In this document: piece after piece, positions 51,359 to 59,803 of the stretch
Numbering within the stretch: the first letter of the stretch is position 1
Layout of the letters: each line of letters starts with the position of its first letter
Origin: Cyanobacterium stanieri PCC 7202
GTDB taxonomy: Bacteria > Cyanobacteriota > Cyanobacteriia > Cyanobacteriales > Cyanobacteriaceae
DNA: 64,000 nt
Direction of reading: 5' to 3'
Assembly (NCBI GenBank): GCA_000317655.1
Contig: CP003940.1
Coordinates: 1-64,000 of the forward strand
Translations under genes and position numbers: made by a program
Notes under the pieces: model-generated
The model's database searches: none
Told to the model about the DNA's origin: nothing
Seen by the model: the letters and a program-made list of their open reading frames with translations, nothing else

Positions 51359-51385
51359 CGTAGTAAGCTCTTTAGAGCTTTAATT
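51359..51385. repeat. Palindromic repeat AAGCTC-TTTA-GAGCTT
   Basis: It matches the repeat at 11381-11407 with one compensatory base-pair change in the stem (C-G to T-A). It lies at the convergent ends of the Uma2 gene and the dynamin operon, so a bidirectional terminator role is plausible. Confidence 0.5.
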
Positions 51386-51390
51386 ATTCC

Positions 51391-52737
51391 TTAATTCGCA
51401 GGTAACAAATACAATCCCGAAGGGGTATTTTCATCGGGTAAAATCTCCTTACTACTTTTCAGGTTACGACTTTCGCACAAATCCGCAAAGGCTTCTAAAC
51501 TCTCTAATCTCGCTAATAATTCGCTTAAACCGTCTAAATATTCGGCTATAGCAATCTGTTTTTGTATCCATGATTTAGGGTATCTTTCTTGGGCGTAGGA
51601 CATTTCAAACTCAACACTTGCCTCATTTTTTTTGCGTCTGACTTGATCCTGATTTAAACTAAGATCACTAGGAGAAATATCCTTAATTCTGGTAACTCTT
51701 TCGGGGGTGATATATTCTGCAAAGGGAGAAGCCGAAAAACGATAAGCTGTTGACAAAGACGAATTACCCTCTTTTATCAGGCTATTACTCCAATTATGAG
51801 CCACTGTTTTAAACTTCTCTACCTCCTCCCTTAACATTCCTTTTGCTTCCTGATGTTGCCCCATTTGTAAGAGTAAATGCGCTTCCGTGACGGTAGCAAC
51901 CGCCCATCCTTGAATGGATACATCACTATTTAACAGCAATTCTGCCTCTAATTCTGGGGTTGACTGCATCGCCTGACTACTTAAAAATAAACGAGTATTC
52001 TTAGCCGTTTTTATCGCTGATAGAGGGGATTCATTGGGAAACAATCTTAAAACTTCTAATTCTGCTTGTAAAGTAGTGATTTCTTTAATTAACATGGCTT
52101 TATGAATGTTAGAAATAGCTTTCCCTAGATTTTCCTGTTTTTCTCGACTATCCTGCACCAATAAATATAAATAAGCTAATTGGCCAGAAACCACATCTAA
52201 ACGACTGTTAACCTGATTTAAGCCTTCAATCACCACATTAAAACCTTGACTCATTTTACTATCAAGAGTATTTAAACGAGTTTCTACTTTACTAAAACCA
52301 GTTTCCATCGTTTGCTGAAGATTATTCATCGATGTTTGTATCTGACGGAGTTTATAACCCATATAAGCAAAACCTGCGACACTTACGCCCAAAGTTAGCA
52401 CACTTGCCCCCGCCGCCATTTGACTTAATCCCATAACTTGAGATAGGGTTTGTTGCATAGCCGATACTTTTGTATCTAACCCCATTAACTTATTGATAGT
52501 GACGGTATGCCCAATGGCATTAACTCCAGCGTCAACACTACCCATCACAGGATTAGAAGCGATACTGAGTAAAGAGTTAGTTAAATTTGGTGCTTCTGCT
52601 AAGTGTTTGAATATTTGCCCTGCGTTGGGATGCCCTGCCGCATGACGAATAACGCTACCATAACGAACTAAGCTACCATCCATTAATCCTTTAATAATTT
52701 CGGGATTATTAATTAATAAAGTTACATCTTGCAACAT
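51391..52737 (-). CDS. Third gene of dynamin-like operon: TM/coiled-coil protein
   Basis: A 448-residue protein I do not recognise. The first 100 residues are helical. A hydrophobic glycine-rich helix lies at about 104-127 (MAAGASVLTLGVSVAGFAYM), followed by a long coiled-coil-like region (about 131-200, with repeated LNTLDSKMSQGFNVVIEGL and MNNLQQTMETGFSKVETRL heptads), then a helical C-terminal domain. The layout recalls membrane-inserting bacterial effectors. It is 26 bases downstream of the 307-aa gene, the last in a three-gene unit with the GTPase. A membrane-acting role is inferred. Confidence 0.75.
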   Translation of the reverse strand: MLQDVTLLINNPEIIKGLMDGSLVRYGSVIRHAAGHPNAGQIFKHLAEAPNLTNSLLSIASNPVMGSVDAGVNAIGHTVTINKLMGLDTKVSAMQQTLSQVMGLSQMAAGASVLTLGVSVAGFAYMGYKLRQIQTSMNNLQQTMETGFSKVETRLNTLDSKMSQGFNVVIEGLNQVNSRLDVVSGQLAYLYLLVQDSREKQENLGKAISNIHKAMLIKEITTLQAELEVLRLFPNESPLSAIKTAKNTRLFLSSQAMQSTPELEAELLLNSDVSIQGWAVATVTEAHLLLQMGQHQEAKGMLREEVEKFKTVAHNWSNSLIKEGNSSLSTAYRFSASPFAEYITPERVTRIKDISPSDLSLNQDQVRRKKNEASVEFEMSYAQERYPKSWIQKQIAIAEYLDGLSELLARLESLEAFADLCESRNLKSSKEILPDENTPSGLYLLPAN

Positions 52738-52763
52738 TCTATTTAGTCCTTTTTTAATTAGTT

Positions 52764-53687
52764 TTAAATATCGTAAACGTTCATATTTTCGTAAGCCTCT
52801 AAAGGAAATCGCCCTAAAACTTTAGCTTCTAAATCAATTAATCTTTTAAAAGCATTAATTCTTGTGTTTGGGTTAACATTAGCCTTTAAACCTTCATCTG
52901 GTTGTTTTAGATTAATTTGAACCAAATAAATATCAGAATCTAAATCTTCACATATATAATTATTCTTAATTTTCGATAATAAATTATCTAAATTTTCAGA
53001 AAAATCCAGATATAAATATCTAGCAGAATCATATAAATTTGAGTAATTTTTATCAGTAATTATAGTGTTACCTTTTTTTATTAATGAATCAATTAATTTG
53101 GATTTGGCAAAAGGAATAACTAAAATTAAAGATTGTTGAGAAATTTGTTTGACTGGTTTTTGTGCTGTATATTCTACAGTAGTTGTTTGATAACTTTGAT
53201 TAGTTGGTCTGTTAGATTCTTCGATGTCTTTAGTTTGAGTTGTTTGTTTTGGTTGATTAAGAAAATAACTAACAAATAAAACAGCTACGATAACGAAAGC
53301 AAAAATGACAATAAAATTCATATAAGTATTTTCTATTTTTAGTAATTTTAAACCTTCATCTATTAGTGAATAAAATCTAGTACGGGATTTAACTATTTCG
53401 GTTATCCCAAATAAGTTTGTTTTTTTCCTTTCAAAAATTGTTCTCCACTCTTTTTCTCTGTTTAATATAAAACATCTAACTTTTTGATTTTTATATTTTT
53501 CAACAATATACTCTTTTACTTCATTGGTAAAATTCAAATTTTGATTATGACTTAAATAATAGTACCAAAATTGAATTGCATAAAATAAAGGATCATCAAA
53601 TTGATTACTTTTATTTTGTCTAAGTTGATTCTCAACTTGAGTTGATATATAATTGATTAAAGTCTGAAAATGAGTTGATGACGGCAT
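52764..53687 (-). CDS. Second gene of dynamin-like operon: single-TM protein
   Basis: A 307-residue unknown. The N-terminal part (1-115) is mostly helical and basic. One clear membrane helix is at about 123-144 (FIVIFAFVIVAVLFVSYFL), then a polar linker (NQPKQTTQTKDIEESNRPTN) and a C-terminal alpha/beta-like domain (QSLILVIPFAKSKLIDSLIK to LGRFPLEAYENM). The strongly AT-rich codon use resembles the neighbouring GTPase tail. It lies 63 bases after the GTPase gene. No known family was identified. Confidence 0.7.
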   Translation of the reverse strand: MPSSTHFQTLINYISTQVENQLRQNKSNQFDDPLFYAIQFWYYYLSHNQNLNFTNEVKEYIVEKYKNQKVRCFILNREKEWRTIFERKKTNLFGITEIVKSRTRFYSLIDEGLKLLKIENTYMNFIVIFAFVIVAVLFVSYFLNQPKQTTQTKDIEESNRPTNQSYQTTTVEYTAQKPVKQISQQSLILVIPFAKSKLIDSLIKKGNTIITDKNYSNLYDSARYLYLDFSENLDNLLSKIKNNYICEDLDSDIYLVQINLKQPDEGLKANVNPNTRINAFKRLIDLEAKVLGRFPLEAYENMNVYDI

Positions 53688-53750
53688 AATTAAGATTAAT
53701 TATCAAAAAATAAAATAAGAGTATAAATGTAAAAACCTCTCTACGAAAGA

Positions 53751-56249
53751 TTAGTCCAAACTTTTTTGTAATTCTTCAAAAATTGAATTTACTTGATCTT
53801 TAGTAAACTCAAAATTCTGCCAAAATTCTCTTTCTTGATCAAAATTTTTTTCGATAATATGTAATTGTTTTTCTAAAGCTCTATCTGCTAAATGAGCAAT
53901 ATCTTTAACAGATTCTTGAAAAAGCACATAAGAATTATCTAAATATTCAAGAATCCAATTTCTTAAAATATCCCATAGTTTGTCTTTTCCTTTTTCAATC
54001 CCACTCGCCCATTGCTCACCCATTTTTTCGGGTGAAGGAAGATAAAGTTCTTTATATTGAATATCTTTAGTTATATCATATTGTATATTCCTAGTTTTTG
54101 TTTTTTTTACAGGTTTTGAGCCGACTTTTTTCTTAGGTGGTTGAAAACATGATTGCTGTTCGTAATAATCATATTTTTCATATTCTGTCACAGTATAATG
54201 TTCTGATCTTGTACCTTTACCAACTACTTTAGTTTCCTTTTTATTTGATTGTTTAATTGTGGCAGAAAATTCAAAAAACTTTTCAGGCAAAATAGGAGGT
54301 TTTTGACTAATTTTTTTCTCTAATTCTGCAAAAATAGCATCATCTAAATTAATCTCAGATAAATCATCATCATATAAAAAATCTCTTAATTGCAAAAGTT
54401 GATTATTGAAAAAAGATTTAACAAAATTTTCAAAAAGTTTAGCTTGTCCTTGTAAACAATATTCTCCTCTTGCTGTCAATGCTTCTCTCATCGTGTGATA
54501 AAGCAATCTTACACATTTTTCATCCCGTTCAAATTCTTGAATTGCCGATTTATTATCAGCTTCAACTTTTTTTACTAAAGTACCGGATTGATGTGAAAAT
54601 TTACTTAATCTGCTACTCACATTATTATATTGTCGAGAAACATCTTCTGCTAATGATGGAGAAATAAATTCTGTTAATTGATCTTTAAGATAATAAGATG
54701 CAGAATTATTTTTAAAAGCATCTTGTACAATTAATATTAATTTATTTAAATCCTTTTCTATATCTTTTACTGTATCAAAAACCATCAAAACTTCTTGGCG
54801 ATGATTTTTTTTTGCCGATATATCTCGAAAACGCTCCGTACTTTTTAAAATGTCTATTATCTGTTGTATTTCTTCATGAAAGTTCTTTTTTATTTCTTCT
54901 ATTGATTCCTCTAAATTTTTCAGAATACTCACTATTTTGGTTTTTTCTTTTTTTATCTGATCTTGACTACATATTTTACGAGTTAGAATCAAACTATTTA
55001 ACATTTGTGAAAATGATTTATAGTTTTGAAAAACATCGATAAAAATAGGTGATATAACTAATTTGGAGAAAGATTTATTTAGTCTTAATCTAATACATTT
55101 CCATAATTCTTCTCCGCCACTCCATTTAAGGGCATAGTTTAACAGTTGCCTGATTTTTTCGTCATCAATGGGGTAATTATCTTCTATATCATCTTCTAAT
55201 TGTCTAAACCAATTTCTCAAATTGCGATCGCCCTTAACCTTTTCCTTGATAATATTGGCACAATCACAAAGTAAAGATTCCACTAACCTCGATCGCACTT
55301 CTGGAGTCACATCAGAGCTAGTATGTAAAGGATTTGTACCCCATGCACATTGAGCATAATATAAAAGACGGGCATTGAAAGGGATAATATCAGGCAAAGA
55401 TGGAAGATTTAACTGCTCTTGTATTTCCGTTTTTAACTGTTGTAAACGCTCATCAAGGGGCTTATCCTCCGAACCCAGTTGATCAACTCGGTTTAAAATA
55501 AAGATCATGGAATCCGTGCGCCCTTGTAGATATTCAACGACTTTTTTTAATTCCGTTAATAATTTTTGGCGATGTTGCTCATCTACCTGCATATAATCTA
55601 GGGCAACTAAACTAAAAGCCTTACCCACCAATGGCTGAAGAATAGCTAAATTTGTTTTATCCTGTACCGATTTAAGTCCGGGTAAGTCCAAAAACTCAAC
55701 ATTAATCCCCTCTGGTAATCCCGATAAATTAGCATCACAGGCAGGGAGTAAAGGAATATGGGCGGTGATTTGAGGGGCGATATATTCTTTCTTTTTCCTT
55801 GCTTCATGATAGCTGTGCATAGCTATTTGGATGCGATCATAAAGCTGTTGATCATTTATATTAGTCCATTGTCCTGTTTCCCAGACGGCGTTTTCTGTGG
55901 CTTCAATGACTAAGGTGCGATCATCAGAATGCTTTAAGGTTAAGACACCGCCACTCATTTCTCCTGCTTCCATAGGGGCAATTCTACGCCCCATTAAGGC
56001 ATTAACGATGGTAGATTTTCCCGAAGAAGTAGTGCCGATGGTGGCAATGCGAAAGGATGGATTAGCAAGGCGTTGGGTGGCTTCTTCGTAGGCTTGTTGA
56101 AAGTCGTCTAAACGAGTTTTTATGGCTTCATCACTGAAAACATCAGGGGAGAGGTTAACTAATTCGGATACGGCATTACCTAACTTTTGTAGATTCTCTC
56201 TAGCGTGGTTGAGTTGTGCCTGAATATCTGGGGATTGTGGTTTTTCCAT
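53751..56249 (-). CDS. Dynamin-like large GTPase
   Basis: An 832-residue bacterial dynamin-family protein. The G domain shows G1 IGTTSSGKST (71-80), a G2 candidate in GGVLTLKH, G3 DLPG (188-191) and G4 NRVD (253-256). A long helical middle with coiled-coil text (about 380-600, ICSQDQIKKEKTKIVSIL and similar) follows, then a C-terminal helical bundle. No obvious membrane helix, so membrane contact would be through a paddle or the partner proteins. Bacterial dynamins remodel or protect membranes, and some sit in phage-defence operons. It heads the three-gene unit inside a direct-repeat-bounded interval. Confidence 0.85.
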   Translation of the reverse strand: MEKPQSPDIQAQLNHARENLQKLGNAVSELVNLSPDVFSDEAIKTRLDDFQQAYEEATQRLANPSFRIATIGTTSSGKSTIVNALMGRRIAPMEAGEMSGGVLTLKHSDDRTLVIEATENAVWETGQWTNINDQQLYDRIQIAMHSYHEARKKKEYIAPQITAHIPLLPACDANLSGLPEGINVEFLDLPGLKSVQDKTNLAILQPLVGKAFSLVALDYMQVDEQHRQKLLTELKKVVEYLQGRTDSMIFILNRVDQLGSEDKPLDERLQQLKTEIQEQLNLPSLPDIIPFNARLLYYAQCAWGTNPLHTSSDVTPEVRSRLVESLLCDCANIIKEKVKGDRNLRNWFRQLEDDIEDNYPIDDEKIRQLLNYALKWSGGEELWKCIRLRLNKSFSKLVISPIFIDVFQNYKSFSQMLNSLILTRKICSQDQIKKEKTKIVSILKNLEESIEEIKKNFHEEIQQIIDILKSTERFRDISAKKNHRQEVLMVFDTVKDIEKDLNKLILIVQDAFKNNSASYYLKDQLTEFISPSLAEDVSRQYNNVSSRLSKFSHQSGTLVKKVEADNKSAIQEFERDEKCVRLLYHTMREALTARGEYCLQGQAKLFENFVKSFFNNQLLQLRDFLYDDDLSEINLDDAIFAELEKKISQKPPILPEKFFEFSATIKQSNKKETKVVGKGTRSEHYTVTEYEKYDYYEQQSCFQPPKKKVGSKPVKKTKTRNIQYDITKDIQYKELYLPSPEKMGEQWASGIEKGKDKLWDILRNWILEYLDNSYVLFQESVKDIAHLADRALEKQLHIIEKNFDQEREFWQNFEFTKDQVNSIFEELQKSLD

Positions 56250-56359
56250 AAAGTGGAGTGTGAAAACACTTTGATAATTTTTGCTTCTGTTTAATTATCA
56301 GTGGAATTCTTTTATTTTTGACAATTTTCAGAATCTTTTTCTAAATAATAGTTAAAAAG

Positions 56360-56392
56360 CAATTTCTTTTATCGGGGGGTGCTTTTTGGTGT
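56360..56392 (-). terminator. Terminator of ribE, containing the right 19-bp direct repeat
   Basis: The arms AAAAAGCA and TGCTTTTT pair over an A/T-then-G loop. Read on the minus strand it follows the ribE stop within ten bases and ends in a T run. The GGGGGGTGCTTTTTGGTGT at 56374-56392 is identical to 50645-50663. Confidence 0.65.
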
Positions 56393-56398
56393 TTGTTT

Positions 56399-57085
56399 TT
56401 AATATCCATGGTGAGCGAGAAAATCGAGGGTAATGTCTGACTCAGTGGATTTTGTACCAAGACGATGACTGATTAATTTATCAACATATTTCCCTAAGAT
56501 GTCGCTTTCTAGGTTTACCCAATCACCTATTTTGAGATGGGCTAAATTGGTGTCGGCATAGGTAACGGGAATTACTGCCACTTTAAACCAATCACCATCG
56601 GTGTCACATTGAGCAATGGTCAAGCTAATACCATTAACGGCTATACTCGCTTTGGATACGATGTAAGGGGCAAGGTATTGTTTCCACTCAGATTTGAGGG
56701 TTTGGGGACTAGAAAAGGTCATTTCCCATGCTTTTTGGGTTTGTTGAGATTCTATTAAACAACCAATACCGTCCACATGACCACTGACAAAATGTCCTCC
56801 GATTTTACTACCCACTCTGAGGGAGGTTTCTAGGTTGACAGATTTTTGATTTTCGGTACTTCTGGCTAAGGTAGTTCTCTGTAAGGTTTCTGGAGATGCA
56901 GTGGCAATAAAGCCATCACTGGTAATTTTTTCTACGGTTAAACAAATGCCATCAACGGCGACGCTATCTCCTAATTCTAGGTCATGGGTAATTTTCTCTT
57001 TATTTTGTCGGTTAATGGCGATCGCAAATAAATCATTACCGAGAGATTTTACCTTACCTGTGGCTTGTATTAATCCTGTAAACAC
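56399..57085 (-). CDS. ribE: Riboflavin synthase
   Basis: A 228-residue enzyme that dismutates two 6,7-dimethyl-8-ribityllumazine molecules to riboflavin. Two homologous lumazine-binding halves are visible: MFTGLIQATGKV with GDSVAVDGICLTVEKI and NLETSLRVGSKIGGHFVSGH, then YIVSKASIAVNGISLTIAQC and TNLAHLKIGDWVNLESDILG. Length is slightly over the usual ~215 residues. Monocistronic, with the start 326 bases from tnpB of the next element. Confidence 0.95.
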   Translation of the reverse strand: MFTGLIQATGKVKSLGNDLFAIAINRQNKEKITHDLELGDSVAVDGICLTVEKITSDGFIATASPETLQRTTLARSTENQKSVNLETSLRVGSKIGGHFVSGHVDGIGCLIESQQTQKAWEMTFSSPQTLKSEWKQYLAPYIVSKASIAVNGISLTIAQCDTDGDWFKVAVIPVTYADTNLAHLKIGDWVNLESDILGKYVDKLISHRLGTKSTESDITLDFLAHHGY

Positions 57086-57411
57086 GTTGAATTGTTGTAT
57101 ATAACTCAGTGGGCATTTGCCTATGATACCTCAAAGCACCTTCAGTTTAACGGCTAAATTACCCCTAAATGGGGGACTTTCACTACCTAACGGTCAACTT
57201 TTTTGATTTTGAGACTTAAATCGAGAGACAAGAAACTTTCTTTTTTTAACAGTTTTGTCGAAAGAAGTCCCACGCCTAGTTTTCCATAAAAAAGACAATT
57301 AAACAGGCGTATGGATGAATTTCGACCAGTAAATGAAATCGACCGTAGGGAGTCCACACAAAATGAAAAATCTATGTTAGAATTTACTTATCAATAACCT
57401 AGTTTCTGATA
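57086..57411. other. Region upstream of tnpB, element 2 left end
   Basis: It includes a half-copy of the G/C hairpin repeat (CCCTAAATGGGGGACTTTCA at about 57162-57181) and mixed AT-rich sequence. The left end of the TnpB element must be here or close by, because the interrupted TIGR03643 gene resumes only on the right. I could not fix the junction. Confidence 0.4.
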
Positions 57412-58608
57412 ATGCTAAAAGTAGTCAAAGCAAGATTATATCCTACAAATCCACAGAAAGAATCGTTAGCTAAGGCTTTTGGTTCTTGCCGTTGGGTGTG
57501 GAATCGTTTTCTAGCTTTGACGAATGAAACATACAAGCAAACAGGTAAAGGGTTATCTCGTTATGACCTTCAAAAACAATTACCTTCTCTCAAGAAAGAA
57601 TATGAATGGCTAACAGAAACGTACTCACAATGTTTGCAGGTTGTATGCCTGAATCTTAGTCGTTCTTTTATCAACTTTTTTGAGAAACGGGCTTCTTTTC
57701 CTAGATTCAAGTCTAAGCATGGTAAGCAATCTCTTAGCTATCCTCAAAATGTCAAAATCAAAGGAGATATGATTATTTTTCCGAAGTTAGGAGAAATTTA
57801 TGCTAAGATTCATCGTTCTATAGATGGTGAAATCAAGACTGTAACTATCTCTAAAAATAAAGCGGAGCAGTATTATGCTTCTATTTTATTTGAAGATGGA
57901 AAAGAACAACCATTACCAAACACTGAAGGTAAAGCAATCGGATTGGATATGGGGATAAAAGATTTTTGTGTCGCCAGTGATGGTTCTAAGTTTGATAACC
58001 CTAGATGGTTAGAAAAACATGAACGCAACTTAAAAAATAAACAACAGGCTTTATCTCGTAAGCAAAAAGGGTCAAATAATCGTAATAAAGCTCGAATAAA
58101 AGTAGCTAAGGTTCATAATAAAATATCTCGCACTCGTGAGGATTTTCACCATAAACTATCACGCAGGATAGTAAACGAAAACCAAGTTGTAATATGTGAG
58201 AATCTCAACATCAAGGGCATGGTAAAGAATCATTGTCTAGCTAAGTCAATACAACAGGTAGGTTGGGGACAATTTCAGACAATGCTCAAGTATAAATGTG
58301 AACAAGAAGGTAAGATTTATCTTGAAATAGATAGATTTTTTCCTAGTTCCAAAACTTGTAATCATTGTTTGAATGTGGTTGATAGCTTACTCTTAGATAT
58401 TAGACAATGGGAATGTCCAAGATGTAAAACTAAACACGATAGAGATATAAACGCATCATGCAATATCAGGGATGAAGGACTGCGAATATTGTCGTTAGGA
58501 ACTAGCGAGTCAGCATCTTGCCCAGATGTAAGACCTAGTAAGGGTGGACGTAAGAAAGCCACTACTAGGCTATCTGTTGGAGATGAAGCCCACACCATAA
58601 ATCTTTGA
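57412..58608 (+). CDS. tnpB: TnpB RNA-guided nuclease (IS605 OrfB)
   Basis: A 398-residue, complete TnpB. N-terminal OrfB region: MLKVVKARLYPTNPQKESLA and CRWVWNRFLALTNETYKQTG. RuvC-I Asp: AIGLDMGIKDFCVAS (about 176-190). RuvC-II Glu: VVICENLNIKGM (about 258-269). Zinc finger: CNHC and CPRC. RuvC-III Asp: KHDRDINASCNI. All catalytic residues are present, so it should be an active omega-RNA-guided DNA nuclease. The TGA stop is inside the 3' hairpin, so the coding end doubles as RNA scaffold. Confidence 0.92.
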   Translation: MLKVVKARLYPTNPQKESLAKAFGSCRWVWNRFLALTNETYKQTGKGLSRYDLQKQLPSLKKEYEWLTETYSQCLQVVCLNLSRSFINFFEKRASFPRFKSKHGKQSLSYPQNVKIKGDMIIFPKLGEIYAKIHRSIDGEIKTVTISKNKAEQYYASILFEDGKEQPLPNTEGKAIGLDMGIKDFCVASDGSKFDNPRWLEKHERNLKNKQQALSRKQKGSNNRNKARIKVAKVHNKISRTREDFHHKLSRRIVNENQVVICENLNIKGMVKNHCLAKSIQQVGWGQFQTMLKYKCEQEGKIYLEIDRFFPSSKTCNHCLNVVDSLLLDIRQWECPRCKTKHDRDINASCNIRDEGLRILSLGTSESASCPDVRPSKGGRKKATTRLSVGDEAHTINL

Positions 58609-58828
58609 TTTTGGTGTTGGGTAGTTCACGATGTTTTGTACTTCTACCAGAAACCCGTTTACGCCACATTCTAAAACTAGAATCTTTCATTTCCTTCCTC
58701 ATCAAAGCAATTACCTGCTTTTCCGATAAACCAAACTGTAATTCAATGGCATCAAAAGTCGTCCTATCCTCCCATGCCATTTCCACAATACGATCAATAT
58801 CTTCCTGACTTAAATTTGGTAACTTCAT
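58565..58828 (-). CDS. TIGR03643 (DUF2805)-family protein, 3' end replaced by the TnpB element
   Basis: An 87-residue frame. The first 67 residues (LSQEDIDRIVEMAWEDRTTF, LSEKQVIALMRKEM, SSFRMWRKRVSGRSTKH) fit the small conserved TIGR03643 family of unknown function. The last 20 residues (ELPNTKIKDLWCGLHLQQIA) come from the right end of the transposable element in reverse. The break falls within the Arg codon after KH, close to the natural end of the family, so function may survive. Its ATG overlaps the bcp stop (ATGA), so both are in one operon. Confidence 0.75.
   Translation of the reverse strand: MKLPNLSQEDIDRIVEMAWEDRTTFDAIELQFGLSEKQVIALMRKEMKDSSFRMWRKRVSGRSTKHRELPNTKIKDLWCGLHLQQIA
58589..58629 (+). 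ncRNA. Candidate TnpB omega-RNA 3' hairpin, element 2
   Basis: The stem CCCACACCA/TGGTGTTGGG is capped by AAATC-TTT-GATTT, overlapping the tnpB stop codon. The apical loop is the same as in element 1, while the lower stem differs and still pairs. The guide would start with the DNA right after 58629. Confidence 0.6.
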
Positions 58829-59382
58829 CCTTGAATTCCCTGTAACTCATCTAATTTTGCCAAAACTTCCTGACTATGAATCACAGGGCGCACCCCTAAA
58901 AACGTAGCCACCAAAAGTCCATCAGGGTTGACAATATAAGTATGGCGCAAAGAACGACCACTCAACCAAGAACCATAAGCCTTACTAACCCTACCATCAG
59001 TATCTGCCAAAAGAGGAAACTTTAAACTCTCCGCATCACAAAAATCCTCATGGGATTGAACATCATCCACACTAATCCCCACAATTTGAGTATTTCTTTT
59101 TTCATACTCCAATAAATCCCGTTGAAATCTTTGCGCCTCAAGGGTACATCCAGGGGTGAAATCTTGGGGATAAAAATAAACCACTACCCATTTACCCCGA
59201 AAATCATCCAAAGCAACTTTTCCATCTCCATCATTACTAGGTAAAGAAAACTCTGGGGCAGGTTCATTCAAAGTAGGTTGAGTACCTCCCAAAGCAAAGA
59301 CAGGGGAACTTACACCGAAAAATAAACAGACAGACAAAATTAAAGCAATGATCCCATTGCCTTTAAAAATAGATTTCCACAT
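58825..59382 (-). CDS. bcp: PrxQ/Bcp-type peroxiredoxin with signal peptide
   Basis: A 185-residue thiol peroxidase. A signal peptide-like start (hydrophobic GIIALILSVCLFFGVSSPVFALG) suggests export to the periplasm or thylakoid lumen. The peroxidatic cysteine is in FTPGCTLEAQRF, where the usual PrxQ resolving Cys five residues later is replaced; Cys in SHEDFCDAE could resolve instead. Other family text: WVVVYFYPQDFTPGC, FPLLADTDGRVSKAYG and RHTYIVNPDGLL. ATG 59382 (MWKSIFKGNG) is chosen because the upstream extension spoils the signal peptide. It overlaps the TIGR03643 gene by four bases. Confidence 0.85.
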   Translation of the reverse strand: MWKSIFKGNGIIALILSVCLFFGVSSPVFALGGTQPTLNEPAPEFSLPSNDGDGKVALDDFRGKWVVVYFYPQDFTPGCTLEAQRFQRDLLEYEKRNTQIVGISVDDVQSHEDFCDAESLKFPLLADTDGRVSKAYGSWLSGRSLRHTYIVNPDGLLVATFLGVRPVIHSQEVLAKLDELQGIQG

Positions 59383-59481
59383 GATCAAAAATAAACTTAA
59401 AATATGATTACAAGGAAATAAATTTTTCCATATCATTGATCATAACTTGAAAAGGAAATCCCGAGAAAATCGAACGATCCC

Positions 59482-59790
59482 ATGACTGAAATCATCTCTT
59501 ACATTTTCATTACCATCGGCATTATTTTCTGGTTTTGGGGTACCTCATCCCTACTAGCATCAAGGACAGTATTATATAAGATTCATAATCTTACCGTTTC
59601 CGATAGCCTCGGTTCAATTTTGATTATTGTGGGCTTACTATTCAAAATTCCCCGAGAACTTCCTCTTCTGATTTTGGCAATTATTTCCATCGCCATCTGG
59701 AATACCATGTTAAGCTATATCCTCGCCTACTGTTCTAGTACCGAAGAAAATAAAACAAAAATCACCGTTGAAAGGGAATCAATTATTTAA
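59482..59790 (+). CDS. MnhG/PhaG-like subunit of a monovalent cation/H+ antiporter
   Basis: A 102-residue protein with three membrane helices (YIFITIGIIFWFWGTSSLL, DSLGSILIIVGLLFKIP and LLILAIISIAIWNTMLSYIL). The RTVLYKIHNLTVSDSLGSI segment between helices one and two is characteristic of MnhG/PhaG. In Mrp complexes MnhG works with six other subunits, but none is beside it here, so it either joins a complex encoded elsewhere or is a stand-alone relative. Assignment by pattern. Confidence 0.7.
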   Translation: MTEIISYIFITIGIIFWFWGTSSLLASRTVLYKIHNLTVSDSLGSILIIVGLLFKIPRELPLLILAIISIAIWNTMLSYILAYCSSTEENKTKITVERESII

Positions 59791-59803
59791 CGATTAATTT
59801 GCT

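Larger units (their letters stand above)
57412..58629 (+). mobile_element. IS200/IS605-type element, intact TnpB (right end inferred)
   Basis: It contains an intact tnpB, a 3' hairpin (58589-58621) and a probable right end at TAGTTCAC, 58622-58629. No tnpA. The right end sits inside the 3' part of a TIGR03643-type gene. The left boundary is in 57086-57411. Confidence 0.7.
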
